Part shown: in pieces, positions 55,303 to 63,128 of the stretch
How the letters are laid out: each line of letters starts with the position of its first letter
How positions within the stretch are numbered: the stretch's first letter is position 1
Origin: Amoebidium appalachense
Lineage: Eukaryota > Ichthyosporea
Reading direction: 5' to 3'
Assembly: GCA_963693365.1 (NCBI GenBank)
Contig: CAVNZM010000015.1
Span: 806,001 to 870,000, forward strand
DNA: 64,000 nt
Position numbers and translations under genes: made by a program
Notes under the pieces: model-generated
Seen by the model: the letters and a program-made list of their open reading frames with translations, nothing else
Told to the model about the DNA's origin: nothing
The model's database searches: none

Positions 55303-56195
55303 ACACACACTCACGTGCACACGCACAGACCACTGTGCATCAAGTTAAATTTTCATTTGCTGGTTCCGGCATCGATATCAAGGACATTCGTTACTCTTTT
55401 ATTCGTTGTGTACATACCCCTTTTTTGCAATGGCACCGTGTTTCTCCTCGTTGCAAGAATTAAGGTACTCCGCTTCAATTTGATGAAGCTAGGGTGCAAT
55501 TGCCGGTGGTGCAGTGCCAGGCATAAGAAAGCTTCTGGCAGTAGTAGTAGAACTTCGGTATTGTTGTGGCATCATTTTACAGCCGATACCAGCTTCAAAT
55601 TCACGGTGCCACCGTGGCACATGATATTGGTACAGTATTTCCAGCATTTCCAGCTGAAATGTACCAACATACCCTCACCACTCCCCACCGTGCCCCCCCC
55701 CCCCTCCCCTCCCCCCAATTCTCTTTCCCAACCCTCAATTCAGGTCTACGGCTATGCCATGGCCTCAGCCATTGTCGTGTCACTGATGGCCCTGCTTGCC
55801 ATCATCCTGTTGCCGTGTTTAACCCAACGTGGACGTAATCCCAACAGCTTCAAGGGAATCATGTCCAAGTTCCTCATCATGCTTCTTGTTGCTCTCGGAA
55901 CAAGCGTTATGCTCGGAGACGCTGTTCTTCACCTCATTCCCATGGTATGTACATGCCCGGCCAAATATCATCATAAGTTAAAGCAATAAAGGAGAAGAAA
56001 TATATGTGATTAAAAAGGATTTGAAGCTTTCAGGGAGGTCTGGGAGGTGTGACAGAGATGACGGCTAGAAAGAAAGCTTAATCAATGGAGCGCAGGTTAA
56101 TTGGATGCTGATGTTTGCCCTCAGTTTTCTTTTTGGCTTTTTCTTTCTCGGAGCTACCCCCCCCCCCCCCCCCCCTTTCTCTCTCTCTCTTTTCA

Positions 56196-56257
<62 letters not shown>
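56196..56257. repeat. 62-bp uninterrupted poly-G run
   Basis: This is the longest homopolymer in the window. It lies in ZIP intron 5 after a C run (56158-56175) and a CT stretch. Confidence 0.95.
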
Positions 56258-56258
<1 letters not shown>

Positions 56259-56590
56259 GGGGGGGATGAAAGGGTTAGACTAAAAGCTTCGAATCGTGTT
56301 GCAAATCCTAACCAGTCCACTCCAATGGGTGGTCCCGCCTCTCCAGCCACCAAAGTTTTCCGGATCCGTTAGCATATCATGAGTATTTATCACGGTATAT
56401 CACACCTTCCGAGAAGCAGAGGCTCAAATCATTATGACTGTGGCATCGATTCGGTATTGACTGGGCTACATACACAGGGTCTTGGTGTGCATGCCGCACA
56501 CGGCGGCGAGGGACACGAAGGGCACGCAGCCGCAGAGGAGCTTACAGCAGGAACAATTCAGGCCCGTGGGAGCATTCTCCTTGCAGGCGT

Positions 56591-57696
56591 GTTTCCTCAA
56601 CTATGCAGATGTGCATGTGGTGATCGAGTGTCAGCATGTGTCTATGTACACGGAACCAATTGTAAAGCTAACATACACATATTGTGGAGTGAGCGTAAGT
56701 CTGCACTCCAACACCCCTACCCAATTGGAGAAGTGTACACACCACTAGAGAAGAGAGAGTGAGTGTGGCTGCTTGCAGGGTAGACCGGGGTGTGCATTCC
56801 ACTGTGGTGCGTGCCCCGCCAATGAAGTGGAATACTTGACGTTGATGTCGCAGGCTGCTGCGGATGGAGTTTGTGGAAGCGAAAGTCTCTAATGAAGTTA
56901 GAGGCCGCGGTGTCGTGTCTGGGCCCATAACCCTGTTGGAAGTAGAGTCCGCTGTGACTAGGGTCGTCGTGGCGCGCTTGGGCGCTGACCCGTTTTTTAC
57001 TGCTTTCAGTGTGTTAACTCCATGACTGAACTCCATGACTTAACTCCATGACTTAACTCCATGACTTAACTCCATGTCTGCACCTGGCAGAGACGTGGCT
57101 TATATACCCGTGGGGCAGCAGTCTGGAATGTAATCCGGATGCCAGGCGCTAATCGGATTGGTTACTTTCATTTAGAGATCTCTGGGACCAGTGAACCAAT
57201 CGTTTGCAGTCAAAACACAATTGGCAACATTCCTCAACTATGCAGATGTGCATGTGGTGATCGAGTGTCAGCATGTGTCTATGTACACGGAACCAATTGT
57301 AAAGCTAACATACACATATAGTGGAGTGAGCGTAAGTCTGCACTCCAACACCCCTACCCAATTGGAGAAGTGTACACACCACTAGAGAAGAGAGAGTGAG
57401 TGTGGCTGCTTGCAGGGTAGACCGGGGTGTGCATTCCACTGTGGTGCGTGCCCCGCCAATGAAGTGGAATACTTGACGTTGATGTCGCAGGCTGCTGCGG
57501 ATGGAGTTTGTGGAAGCGAAAGTCTCTATTCACGGAAATATCTGGGGGGATGAAGTTAGAGGCCGCGGTGTCGTGTCTGGGCCCATAACCCTGTTGGAAG
57601 TAGAGTCCGCTGTGACTAGGGTCGTCGTGGCGCGCTTGGGCGCTGACCCGTTTTTTACTGCTTTCAGTGTGTTAACTCCATGACTGAACTCCATGA
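56591..57696 (-). mobile_element. Tandem miniature copia-related LTR units, antisense to the ZIP gene
   Basis: Two copies of one segment (56589-57038 and 57229-57696) are nearly identical, apart from a 21-bp difference near 56890/57530. Read on the minus strand each contains an ATG-led gag-like frame sharing the 20-mer TCCAACAGGGTTATGGGCCC with the plus-strand copia gag. It is followed by CCAATTGGGTAGGGG and TGTTGGAGTGCA, the same polypurine tract and LTR start as the autonomous copia (62485-62511). The LTR start is at 57350 and 56713. A TATATAAG box (57108-57097) lies in the complete LTR. With only about 360 bp between LTRs and no pol, this looks like a TRIM-type non-autonomous element, with both outer units truncated. 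Confidence 0.65.
57014..57078 (-). repeat. 13-bp tandem repeat at the start of the miniature element's gag-like frame
   Basis: AACTCCATGACTT-type units occur five times, encoding repeated Met-Glu-Leu/Phe-Ser on the minus strand. The second copy of the element keeps only two units before it meets the copia LTR. Confidence 0.85.
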
Positions 57697-58016
57697 AGCA
57701 AGATTTACGTTTAACTGCAATTGGTGTGTTAAACACGTTTATTTGTGTGCTTTAGTGCAAGTTAACTAGCCACTCAACGTGCACAGTTAACTTTTATATC
57801 TTTAACGACTTGTTTTCATTGTGCTCTCTTTTCGGCCATGCTGTACATGGCCCACCACCAGGGTGCACACGAGGCCACCATGAGGTGGCCAACGACTATA
57901 TAAAGCAGTGCCTCCCATGTCACAAACATGGGAAGCAGAACGTTTGATTTACACTTTTCTACTGTCGTTTCCAGTGCACAAAACACATAGACTAGTTACC
58001 CATCATACACGACACT
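57694..58016 (+). promoter_or_regulatory. Copia LTR remnant and leader with TATA box
   Basis: TATATAAAG at 57897-57905 lies about 120 bp before the gag ATG. Three perfect stem-loops follow each other: GGCCATG/CATGGCC (57834-57852), GGCCACC/GGTGGCC (57873-57890) and TCCCATGT/ACATGGGA (about 57915-57935, at the expected transcript start). No standard initiator-tRNA primer-binding site is recognised between the TATA box and gag. Confidence 0.7.
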
Positions 58017-59225
58017 ATGTCTGACAACTTACAGTTGCAGCAACTAGTCCAACTACTGGAGCAGAGGTTGGCCTCACAAGATGCAATCATTTCTGACTTA
58101 CAGAAGGAACAACGTGCACTAGAACTAGCTCCTATGAACACAATGTCCAACAGGGTTATGGGCCCCTCACGTAATGATTCCATCAAGTTCAAGGTCGACA
58201 TCCCTCTCTTCACTGGCATTGATAATGATTCAGGCACGGACTACCACACATGGGCCGAAACCATGTATGTCCAGCTTTCTGGTGCTGGTCTTCTCCACAC
58301 CATCGCGCCCAGTACGGAGCACCCGGCTACCCGTGAACAGGTCGACACTGCCCGTTCCTACCTGTGGCAAGCACTCTCGGTTGACGTGCGTTGTATCCTA
58401 GGGTTAACACGCACCACCACACCTGCGGAGATATGGTCGGCCCTATCTGCCCACTACCTGGAGCAATCTGAGGCCAATCAGTACGACCTTATCGGGCTGT
58501 ACATGAATTCTACGCCTGAACCTACGGACACCGCGACGAAATACGCCATGAAACTCCGCGGCTACGTGCGGCGCCTGGCCGATTACGGCACACAAATTGG
58601 TGATGCTCAAGTGCTGACCAAGCTCACCAACGACCTCGGCAAGGTGCCTTACTACGAAATGCCTGTAATTGCCTACAAGATGACACCCAAGCCTACCGTG
58701 ATGGGCCTCCTCCAACAGCTACGGGCATATGAGACCAGCCACCCACGTGCACGTGTGACTACCAGCTCCGGGCCGGCCGCCTTCACCACACGGGCTCCTC
58801 AACCTGTCATCTGCCACGGCTGCGGCAAACCAGGCCACATCAAGTCTCAGTGCCCCAACGGCAACGGCCAACACAGCAACTCTGGCAACAACCGTGGCAG
58901 CACCTACCCCAAGGGTTCCTGCGTCAACCACCCACTGTCTACCAGTCACACTACCGCCATGTGCAAGGGGGGCAACCGTGCCAACGGCCGCAAACCTAAG
59001 GGTGGTCCCCTCCCGCCTGGGTCCTGCATCAACCACCCTGCCTCTACTACCCACACTACGGCACAGTGCAAGGGGGGGCTGCCGCTCCCCGGGCTTTCCT
59101 CATGTCTAGCAACGACTGTGGCACCAACAAGGTGCTCCTCGACTCTGGAGCCACTGACCATGTGTGCCCCCGGCCCGATGTGTTCATCAACATGCGTGCG
59201 GCGCCTTACTCCACGGTCCAAGTAG
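58017..59225 (+). CDS. gag: Copia gag polyprotein region (402 aa)
   Basis: Starts MSDNLQLQQLVQLLEQRL, a coiled-coil-like N-terminus, continues through a copia-type capsid region (WAETMYVQLSGAGLL; YLEQSEANQYDLIGLYMN) and ends in a zinc knuckle CHGCGKPGHIKSQC (CX2CX4HX4C). Two extra modules follow, CVNHPLSTSHTTAMC and CINHPASTTHTTAQC, of the form CX2HX5HX4C. The frame then reads through a G7 tract near 59071-59077 into about 45 residues of apparently out-of-frame sequence. Pol continues in the frame that would need one more G. Confidence 0.88.
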   Translation: MSDNLQLQQLVQLLEQRLASQDAIISDLQKEQRALELAPMNTMSNRVMGPSRNDSIKFKVDIPLFTGIDNDSGTDYHTWAETMYVQLSGAGLLHTIAPSTEHPATREQVDTARSYLWQALSVDVRCILGLTRTTTPAEIWSALSAHYLEQSEANQYDLIGLYMNSTPEPTDTATKYAMKLRGYVRRLADYGTQIGDAQVLTKLTNDLGKVPYYEMPVIAYKMTPKPTVMGLLQQLRAYETSHPRARVTTSSGPAAFTTRAPQPVICHGCGKPGHIKSQCPNGNGQHSNSGNNRGSTYPKGSCVNHPLSTSHTTAMCKGGNRANGRKPKGGPLPPGSCINHPASTTHTTAQCKGGLPLPGLSSCLATTVAPTRCSSTLEPLTMCAPGPMCSSTCVRRLTPRSK

Positions 59226-60061
59226 CCGACAAGGGTGCATGTGCAGTGCTTGGGGTGGGCGACGTGTTCTTTTCCAGCACCATCGACGGCGTTACTGCGG
59301 TGCATCAGCTGACGGATGTACTCTACGTGCCCTCCATCCCCGACACTCTCATCAGTGTGTTCACGGCAACTACCAACGGTGTTTTACCCCGCTTTGACAC
59401 CCGCGGCGGCGTTAAGTTGTGCTACGGCGATCAAATTCTGGCCACCGGCTCGGCTGTCGGCACCAAGCTGTACCACATGGCGGTGTCTCTTCTGCGCGCG
59501 GACACAACCCCGGACGCCCAAACCACCACTGCTCCGCGTATCCTCAAGGTTACTGCCGACCTCAACACGTGGCACTACCGTCTGGGCCATGCTGGCATTG
59601 ACGCTGTACGCTCGGTCATCAAGTCTGCAGGCCTGTTGGTGGGTGGCGGTGCCAAGTCTCCGGGTGTGTGTGAGCCCTGTGCCCTCGGCAAAGCCCACCG
59701 TGTTGCCTTCTCCGAATCAACTAGCCAAGCTCCCCGGGTCCTAGCCAAGGTTCACAGCGACATCAGCGGCCCCTTCCCTCCCGCGATCGGTGGTGCTCAG
59801 TACTTGGCGACGTTCCACGACGAATTCACCGGCCACACCACGGCCGTGCCCCTCGTCAAGAAGTCGGACACACTGGCTGCATATGTGACGTACCACAAGG
59901 CGGCGGTTACCCAACACGGTGTTCCCATGCAGGTGTTTCAGTCCGACGGGGGGGCGAGTACATGGGCACGGCCTTCGGGGACTACAATCGTGAGCATGGC
60001 ATTCGCCATCAGATCACTACCACCGGCTCTCCTCAACAGAATGGGACTGCCGAACGACTGA
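59066..60061 (+). CDS. pol: Copia pol, first part: protease and integrase N-terminal half
   Basis: This frame overlaps gag. It contains the aspartic protease motif LLDSGATDHVC, the GAG-pre-integrase zinc motif (WHYRLGHAG ... CEPCALGKAHR) and integrase core HSDISGPFPPAIGG with the second Asp in VFQSDGG. Just after this Asp the frame is lost at a G7 run (59948-59954) and ends at a stop 60059-60061. There is no ATG at its start, so it depends on frameshifting from gag or on a sequence difference at the upstream G7. Confidence 0.85.
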   Translation: MQGGAAAPRAFLMSSNDCGTNKVLLDSGATDHVCPRPDVFINMRAAPYSTVQVADKGACAVLGVGDVFFSSTIDGVTAVHQLTDVLYVPSIPDTLISVFTATTNGVLPRFDTRGGVKLCYGDQILATGSAVGTKLYHMAVSLLRADTTPDAQTTTAPRILKVTADLNTWHYRLGHAGIDAVRSVIKSAGLLVGGGAKSPGVCEPCALGKAHRVAFSESTSQAPRVLAKVHSDISGPFPPAIGGAQYLATFHDEFTGHTTAVPLVKKSDTLAAYVTYHKAAVTQHGVPMQVFQSDGGASTWARPSGTTIVSMAFAIRSLPPALLNRMGLPND

Positions 60062-62313
60062 ACCGGACCCTCCTCGACATGGTTCGGGCACTCCTGCAGC
60101 AGTCCGGCCTTCCGGTGGGATTCTGGGCCGAGGCAGCTGTGACCGCGGCTTTTATACGCAACATGCTCCCGTCGCGAGCCACCGGCAGCCAATCGTCTCC
60201 CGCCCTGCTGTGGACCGGCATTCCTCCCGACTACAGCCGGCTCCGTGTCTGGGGCTCTCCCTGCTACGTCCATCAACAGGATACACCGAAACTGGCGCCT
60301 CGTGCCGTCAAGGGCATCTTCGTGGGCTACCCTCCTAACATCAAGGGCTACAAGGTCTGGATTCCAGCAGCACACAAGATGACCGTCAGCCGTGACGTGC
60401 AGTTCGACGAGGCTGCTATTCTGCACCCCCTCCGTGATGTCCCATCTGATTGGTCGACCGCACCGGCAATTCATCATTTTTTGGAGTCATCTGATTCGTC
60501 AAATCAGCCAGCCAATCACATCGTCCGGAATGATCAGCAATCTGATTCGTCTCGTCTGTCAGCCAATGGGACAGCGCCGAGTGATCAATTGGACATTCCG
60601 ATCCTGCCCGAGCCTGCACATCGGCTCCCCCGGACGACCCGTAGTGGCGCTGTGTACAACGACCAACGTCGATGCCCGACTGCCAACGTGGCTGCTGCTA
60701 CGGCCCCCCTTGCCCCCCAGGCTACGGCTCCTGCATCAACACCCATCAAGGCTTCCACCATTGTTGTCCCCAAGACTGTCCGGGCTGCACTCAAGAGTCC
60801 CCAGCGTCTGAAATGGGAGGAGGCTGCACACCGTGAGCTCAAGGCCCTGGAAGACAACGGCACCTTCACCCTTGTGCCCCGTCCAGAGGATGGCTCCACT
60901 GTCATTCCGGTCGGCTGGGTCTTTACGGTCAAGCAGGACAACGTCGGCAACGTCACTGCTTTCAAGGCCCGGCTTGTGGCCCGGGGCAACTACCAGCAGC
61001 CTGGCCAGGACTATTTCGTCACCGAGTCACCTGTGGCTGCGCTGGCTACCATCCGGCTGGTTTTGGCTACCTCCGTGGCCCAAGGTCTGCCTCTGCGCCA
61101 CATCGACGTCAACACAGCATTCCTCAACGGCACCGTCAACGAGACCATCTACATTGAGCAGCCCCCTGGCTTCGTCAACCCCTCGGCCCCCCATGCTGTC
61201 GGCTTGCTCCACAAGGCGCTCTACGGCCTAAAACAGGCACCGCGCCAGTGGTATGAGGCCCTCCGTGACCATCTCCTCGACCAAGGCTTCATTGTGAGTG
61301 CTGCTGACCCGTGCCTGTTCATCAAGAATGCCGGGACCCCAACATTTATTGCCCTTGCTGCCTACGTGGATGACTTCACCGTGACGGCCGCCACTGATGC
61401 GCTCATCGACGATTTTTTCACCAAGCTGGATGCTCGTTTCTCTGCCAAGGACCTGGGTCGTCCTACCCTGCTCATCGGGCACACTCTTACCTGGCTGGAG
61501 GACGGGTCTCTGCGTCTGGGCCATCGTCAACACATCATCGACTTGGCTGCCCGTTTTCGTCTCACCCACATGTCCGGCACCAAGACCCCCATCGTCCCGG
61601 GCCAGGCCAGTGAAAGCAACAAGACCCCAGCCTACAGCAAGAAGGAGGACTATGCCAGCCTGGTCGGTGCCCTGCTGTGGATTGCGCGTACCACCCGCCC
61701 CGACATTTCCCAGGCTCTGGGAGTCCTTACTCGACACATTCATGCGCCCACCGTCACCCACTGGACTATGGCTACCAGAGTTGTAAGCTACCTGCTGGCC
61801 ACCATCGACCTGGGTATTGTCTACCGTCCCGGCCCCCCCAACCTTGTTGGCTACTCCGACTCCGACTACGCCGAGGACCGCGACACCCGGCGCTCCACCA
61901 CGGGCTATGTCTTCTTCATAAACTCCTCCCCTGTGTCCTGGGTGTCTCGGCTCCAGTCCATCACCACCCACAGCTCCACTGAGGCTGAATTTGTGGCCAT
62001 GTCTGCTGCTACGAACGAGGCCCTATGGCTCAACTATGTGATGGACGACCTGGGCCTTAATCCTATCAATGAGCCCACCCCGGTGCCCATCCATGGGGAC
62101 AATGAGTCTGCCCGGGCCCTGCTGGACACCCTGGGGGTTAAGCCCAAGACCAAGCACATCGACGTCCGCTACTGCTCCGTCAAGGAACATCACCTGCTGG
62201 GCAACATCACTGTGGTCCCGGTGGCTTCTGCTGACAACAAGGCCGACATGTTCACCAAGGCCCTGTCTGCCTCTTTCTTCACCAAGGCCGTGGGGATGCT
62301 CAACATGTGCTGA
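59962..62313 (+). CDS. pol: Copia pol, second part: integrase C-terminus, reverse transcriptase and RNase H
   Basis: The frame resumes with the rest of integrase (TTTGSPQQNGTAERLNRTLL, which holds the catalytic Glu), a Pro/Thr linker and reverse transcriptase: WVFTVKQDN, ARLVARGNYQQPGQDY, HIDVNTAFLNG, LYGLKQAPRQWYEAL and the catalytic YVDD in LAAYVDDFTV. RNase H follows with YSDSDYAEDRDTRRSTTGYV, SSTEAEFVA and HGDNESA, and the product ends at TGA 62311-62313. This 783-codon stretch is uninterrupted, so the copy is young. Confidence 0.9.
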   Translation: MGTAFGDYNREHGIRHQITTTGSPQQNGTAERLNRTLLDMVRALLQQSGLPVGFWAEAAVTAAFIRNMLPSRATGSQSSPALLWTGIPPDYSRLRVWGSPCYVHQQDTPKLAPRAVKGIFVGYPPNIKGYKVWIPAAHKMTVSRDVQFDEAAILHPLRDVPSDWSTAPAIHHFLESSDSSNQPANHIVRNDQQSDSSRLSANGTAPSDQLDIPILPEPAHRLPRTTRSGAVYNDQRRCPTANVAAATAPLAPQATAPASTPIKASTIVVPKTVRAALKSPQRLKWEEAAHRELKALEDNGTFTLVPRPEDGSTVIPVGWVFTVKQDNVGNVTAFKARLVARGNYQQPGQDYFVTESPVAALATIRLVLATSVAQGLPLRHIDVNTAFLNGTVNETIYIEQPPGFVNPSAPHAVGLLHKALYGLKQAPRQWYEALRDHLLDQGFIVSAADPCLFIKNAGTPTFIALAAYVDDFTVTAATDALIDDFFTKLDARFSAKDLGRPTLLIGHTLTWLEDGSLRLGHRQHIIDLAARFRLTHMSGTKTPIVPGQASESNKTPAYSKKEDYASLVGALLWIARTTRPDISQALGVLTRHIHAPTVTHWTMATRVVSYLLATIDLGIVYRPGPPNLVGYSDSDYAEDRDTRRSTTGYVFFINSSPVSWVSRLQSITTHSSTEAEFVAMSAATNEALWLNYVMDDLGLNPINEPTPVPIHGDNESARALLDTLGVKPKTKHIDVRYCSVKEHHLLGNITVVPVASADNKADMFTKALSASFFTKAVGMLNMC

Positions 62314-62499
62314 GCACCCGTCATCAACCAACTGCGCCCTCATACTTCAGGGGGGGGGAGAGAGTTGCATCCGACTGTGCAACTACGTGTACCATACTAA
62401 AATTGAGTAGGGGAATCTTTATTGTCTGTATTTTGTGCACCTGAAGCACTCGAGCTCAGTTGCATTAATTCATACCACAATTATCCAATTGAGTAGGGG
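62314..62499 (+). other. Copia 3' untranslated region and polypurine tract
   Basis: After the pol stop come a G9AGAGAG stretch (62351-62365) and two GAGTAGGGG motifs (62404 and 62491). The second directly precedes TGTTGGAGTAC, the probable 3' LTR start. Confidence 0.65.
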
Positions 62500-63128
62500 T
62501 GTTGGAGTACACTGGTACTCCCGGCTAGCAATGTCTGTTAGAGAAAGTTTCTGAGCAATTGAATAACTGTTTCAACACTCACTCGAGTGCATAGAGCTTT
62601 TGTTTACGGTCATATTCATATATGGTAGTTATATGTTTGAGCCAAAACTGTACCAATGACGAGCTTCACTAGCAACGTGCTAATTGTGCTCATTAATTAA
62701 TATTCCCGGTTCAGATGATGTCATGTCTATATTTGCCACAGGATTCTATTCTTAGAGTGGTAGTGTGCTTTATTCCCGGATATTCTCAGAATATTTTTAG
62801 TTGTGTGAAGCAAGATTTACGTTTAACTGCAATTGGTGTGTTAAACACGTTTATTTGTGTGCTTTAGTGCAAGTTAACTAGCCACTCAACGTGCACAGTT
62901 AACTTTTATATCTTTAACGACTTGTTTTCATTGTGCTCTCTTTTCGGCCATGCTGTACATGGCCCACCACCAGGGTGCACACGAGGCCACCATGAGGTGG
63001 CCAACGACTATATAAAGCAGTGCCTCCCATGTCACAAACATGGGAAGCAGAACGTTTGATTTACACTTTTCTACTGTCGTTTCCAGTGCACAAAACACAT
63101 AGACTAGTTACCCATCATACACGACACT
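62500..63128 (+). repeat. LTR shared by the two tandem copia copies, plus leader
   Basis: The LTR begins TGTTGGAGTACACTGG at 62500. From 62806 it is identical to 57694 onward, including TATATAAAG (63009-63017). The LTR 3' end is not defined; a CA before TAGACTAGTTACCC (about 63099) is a candidate. It serves as 3' LTR of the first copy and 5' LTR of the second. Confidence 0.65.

Larger units (their letters stand above)
52583..56590 (+). pseudogene. LIV-1-type ZIP (SLC39) metal transporter, interrupted in exon 6
   Basis: The exons are 52583-52649, 53108-53815, 54218-54396, 55095-55259, 55744-55944 and 56478 to about 56590. Residues 1-22 form a signal peptide (MRSVFVTGWCAICAASLLAG). Exon 2 encodes a His/Asp-rich stretch and three Cys-repeats of the type CGGHG-LH-HCDC...TNK-LCV. 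Exons 3-4 match the helical extracellular domain of LIV-1 ZIPs (ALMAAYGSNNTINSTGLEAL; ITPIMVQMLESGAC in place of the usual PAL-motif stretch). Exon 5 is the first transmembrane segment and ends LGDAVLHLIPM. Exon 6 continues GLGVHAAHGGEGHEGHAAAE and enters the second helix (SILLAGVF), then runs into antisense LTR sequence. The catalytic helices 4-5 (HNFxDG/HExPHE motifs of the family) are not in the window. It is probably disrupted; the 3' half could lie beyond the retroelements. Confidence 0.75.
57694..62805 (+). mobile_element. Ty1/copia LTR retrotransposon, first tandem copy
   Basis: The 5112-bp unit repeats: 57694-58888 equals 62806-64000 without indels. The order gag, protease, integrase, reverse transcriptase, RNase H defines Ty1/copia. 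The left boundary is at a TGA shared with the miniature element (57694-57696), so the 5' LTR seems truncated. The LTR start deduced from the 3' side (TGTTGGAGTAC at 62500, after the purine tract GAGTAGGGG) is absent on the left. Two frame breaks in pol mean this copy as read would not make an uninterrupted polyprotein. Confidence 0.88.

Noticed and set aside
57694-57987. Taking 57694 (TG) to 57987 (CA) as a complete 294-bp copia LTR
   Set aside because: At the 3' copy no purine tract precedes 62806, whereas a good one precedes TGTTGGAG at 62500, and the same pair recurs in the antisense units, so 57694 is more likely a truncation point.
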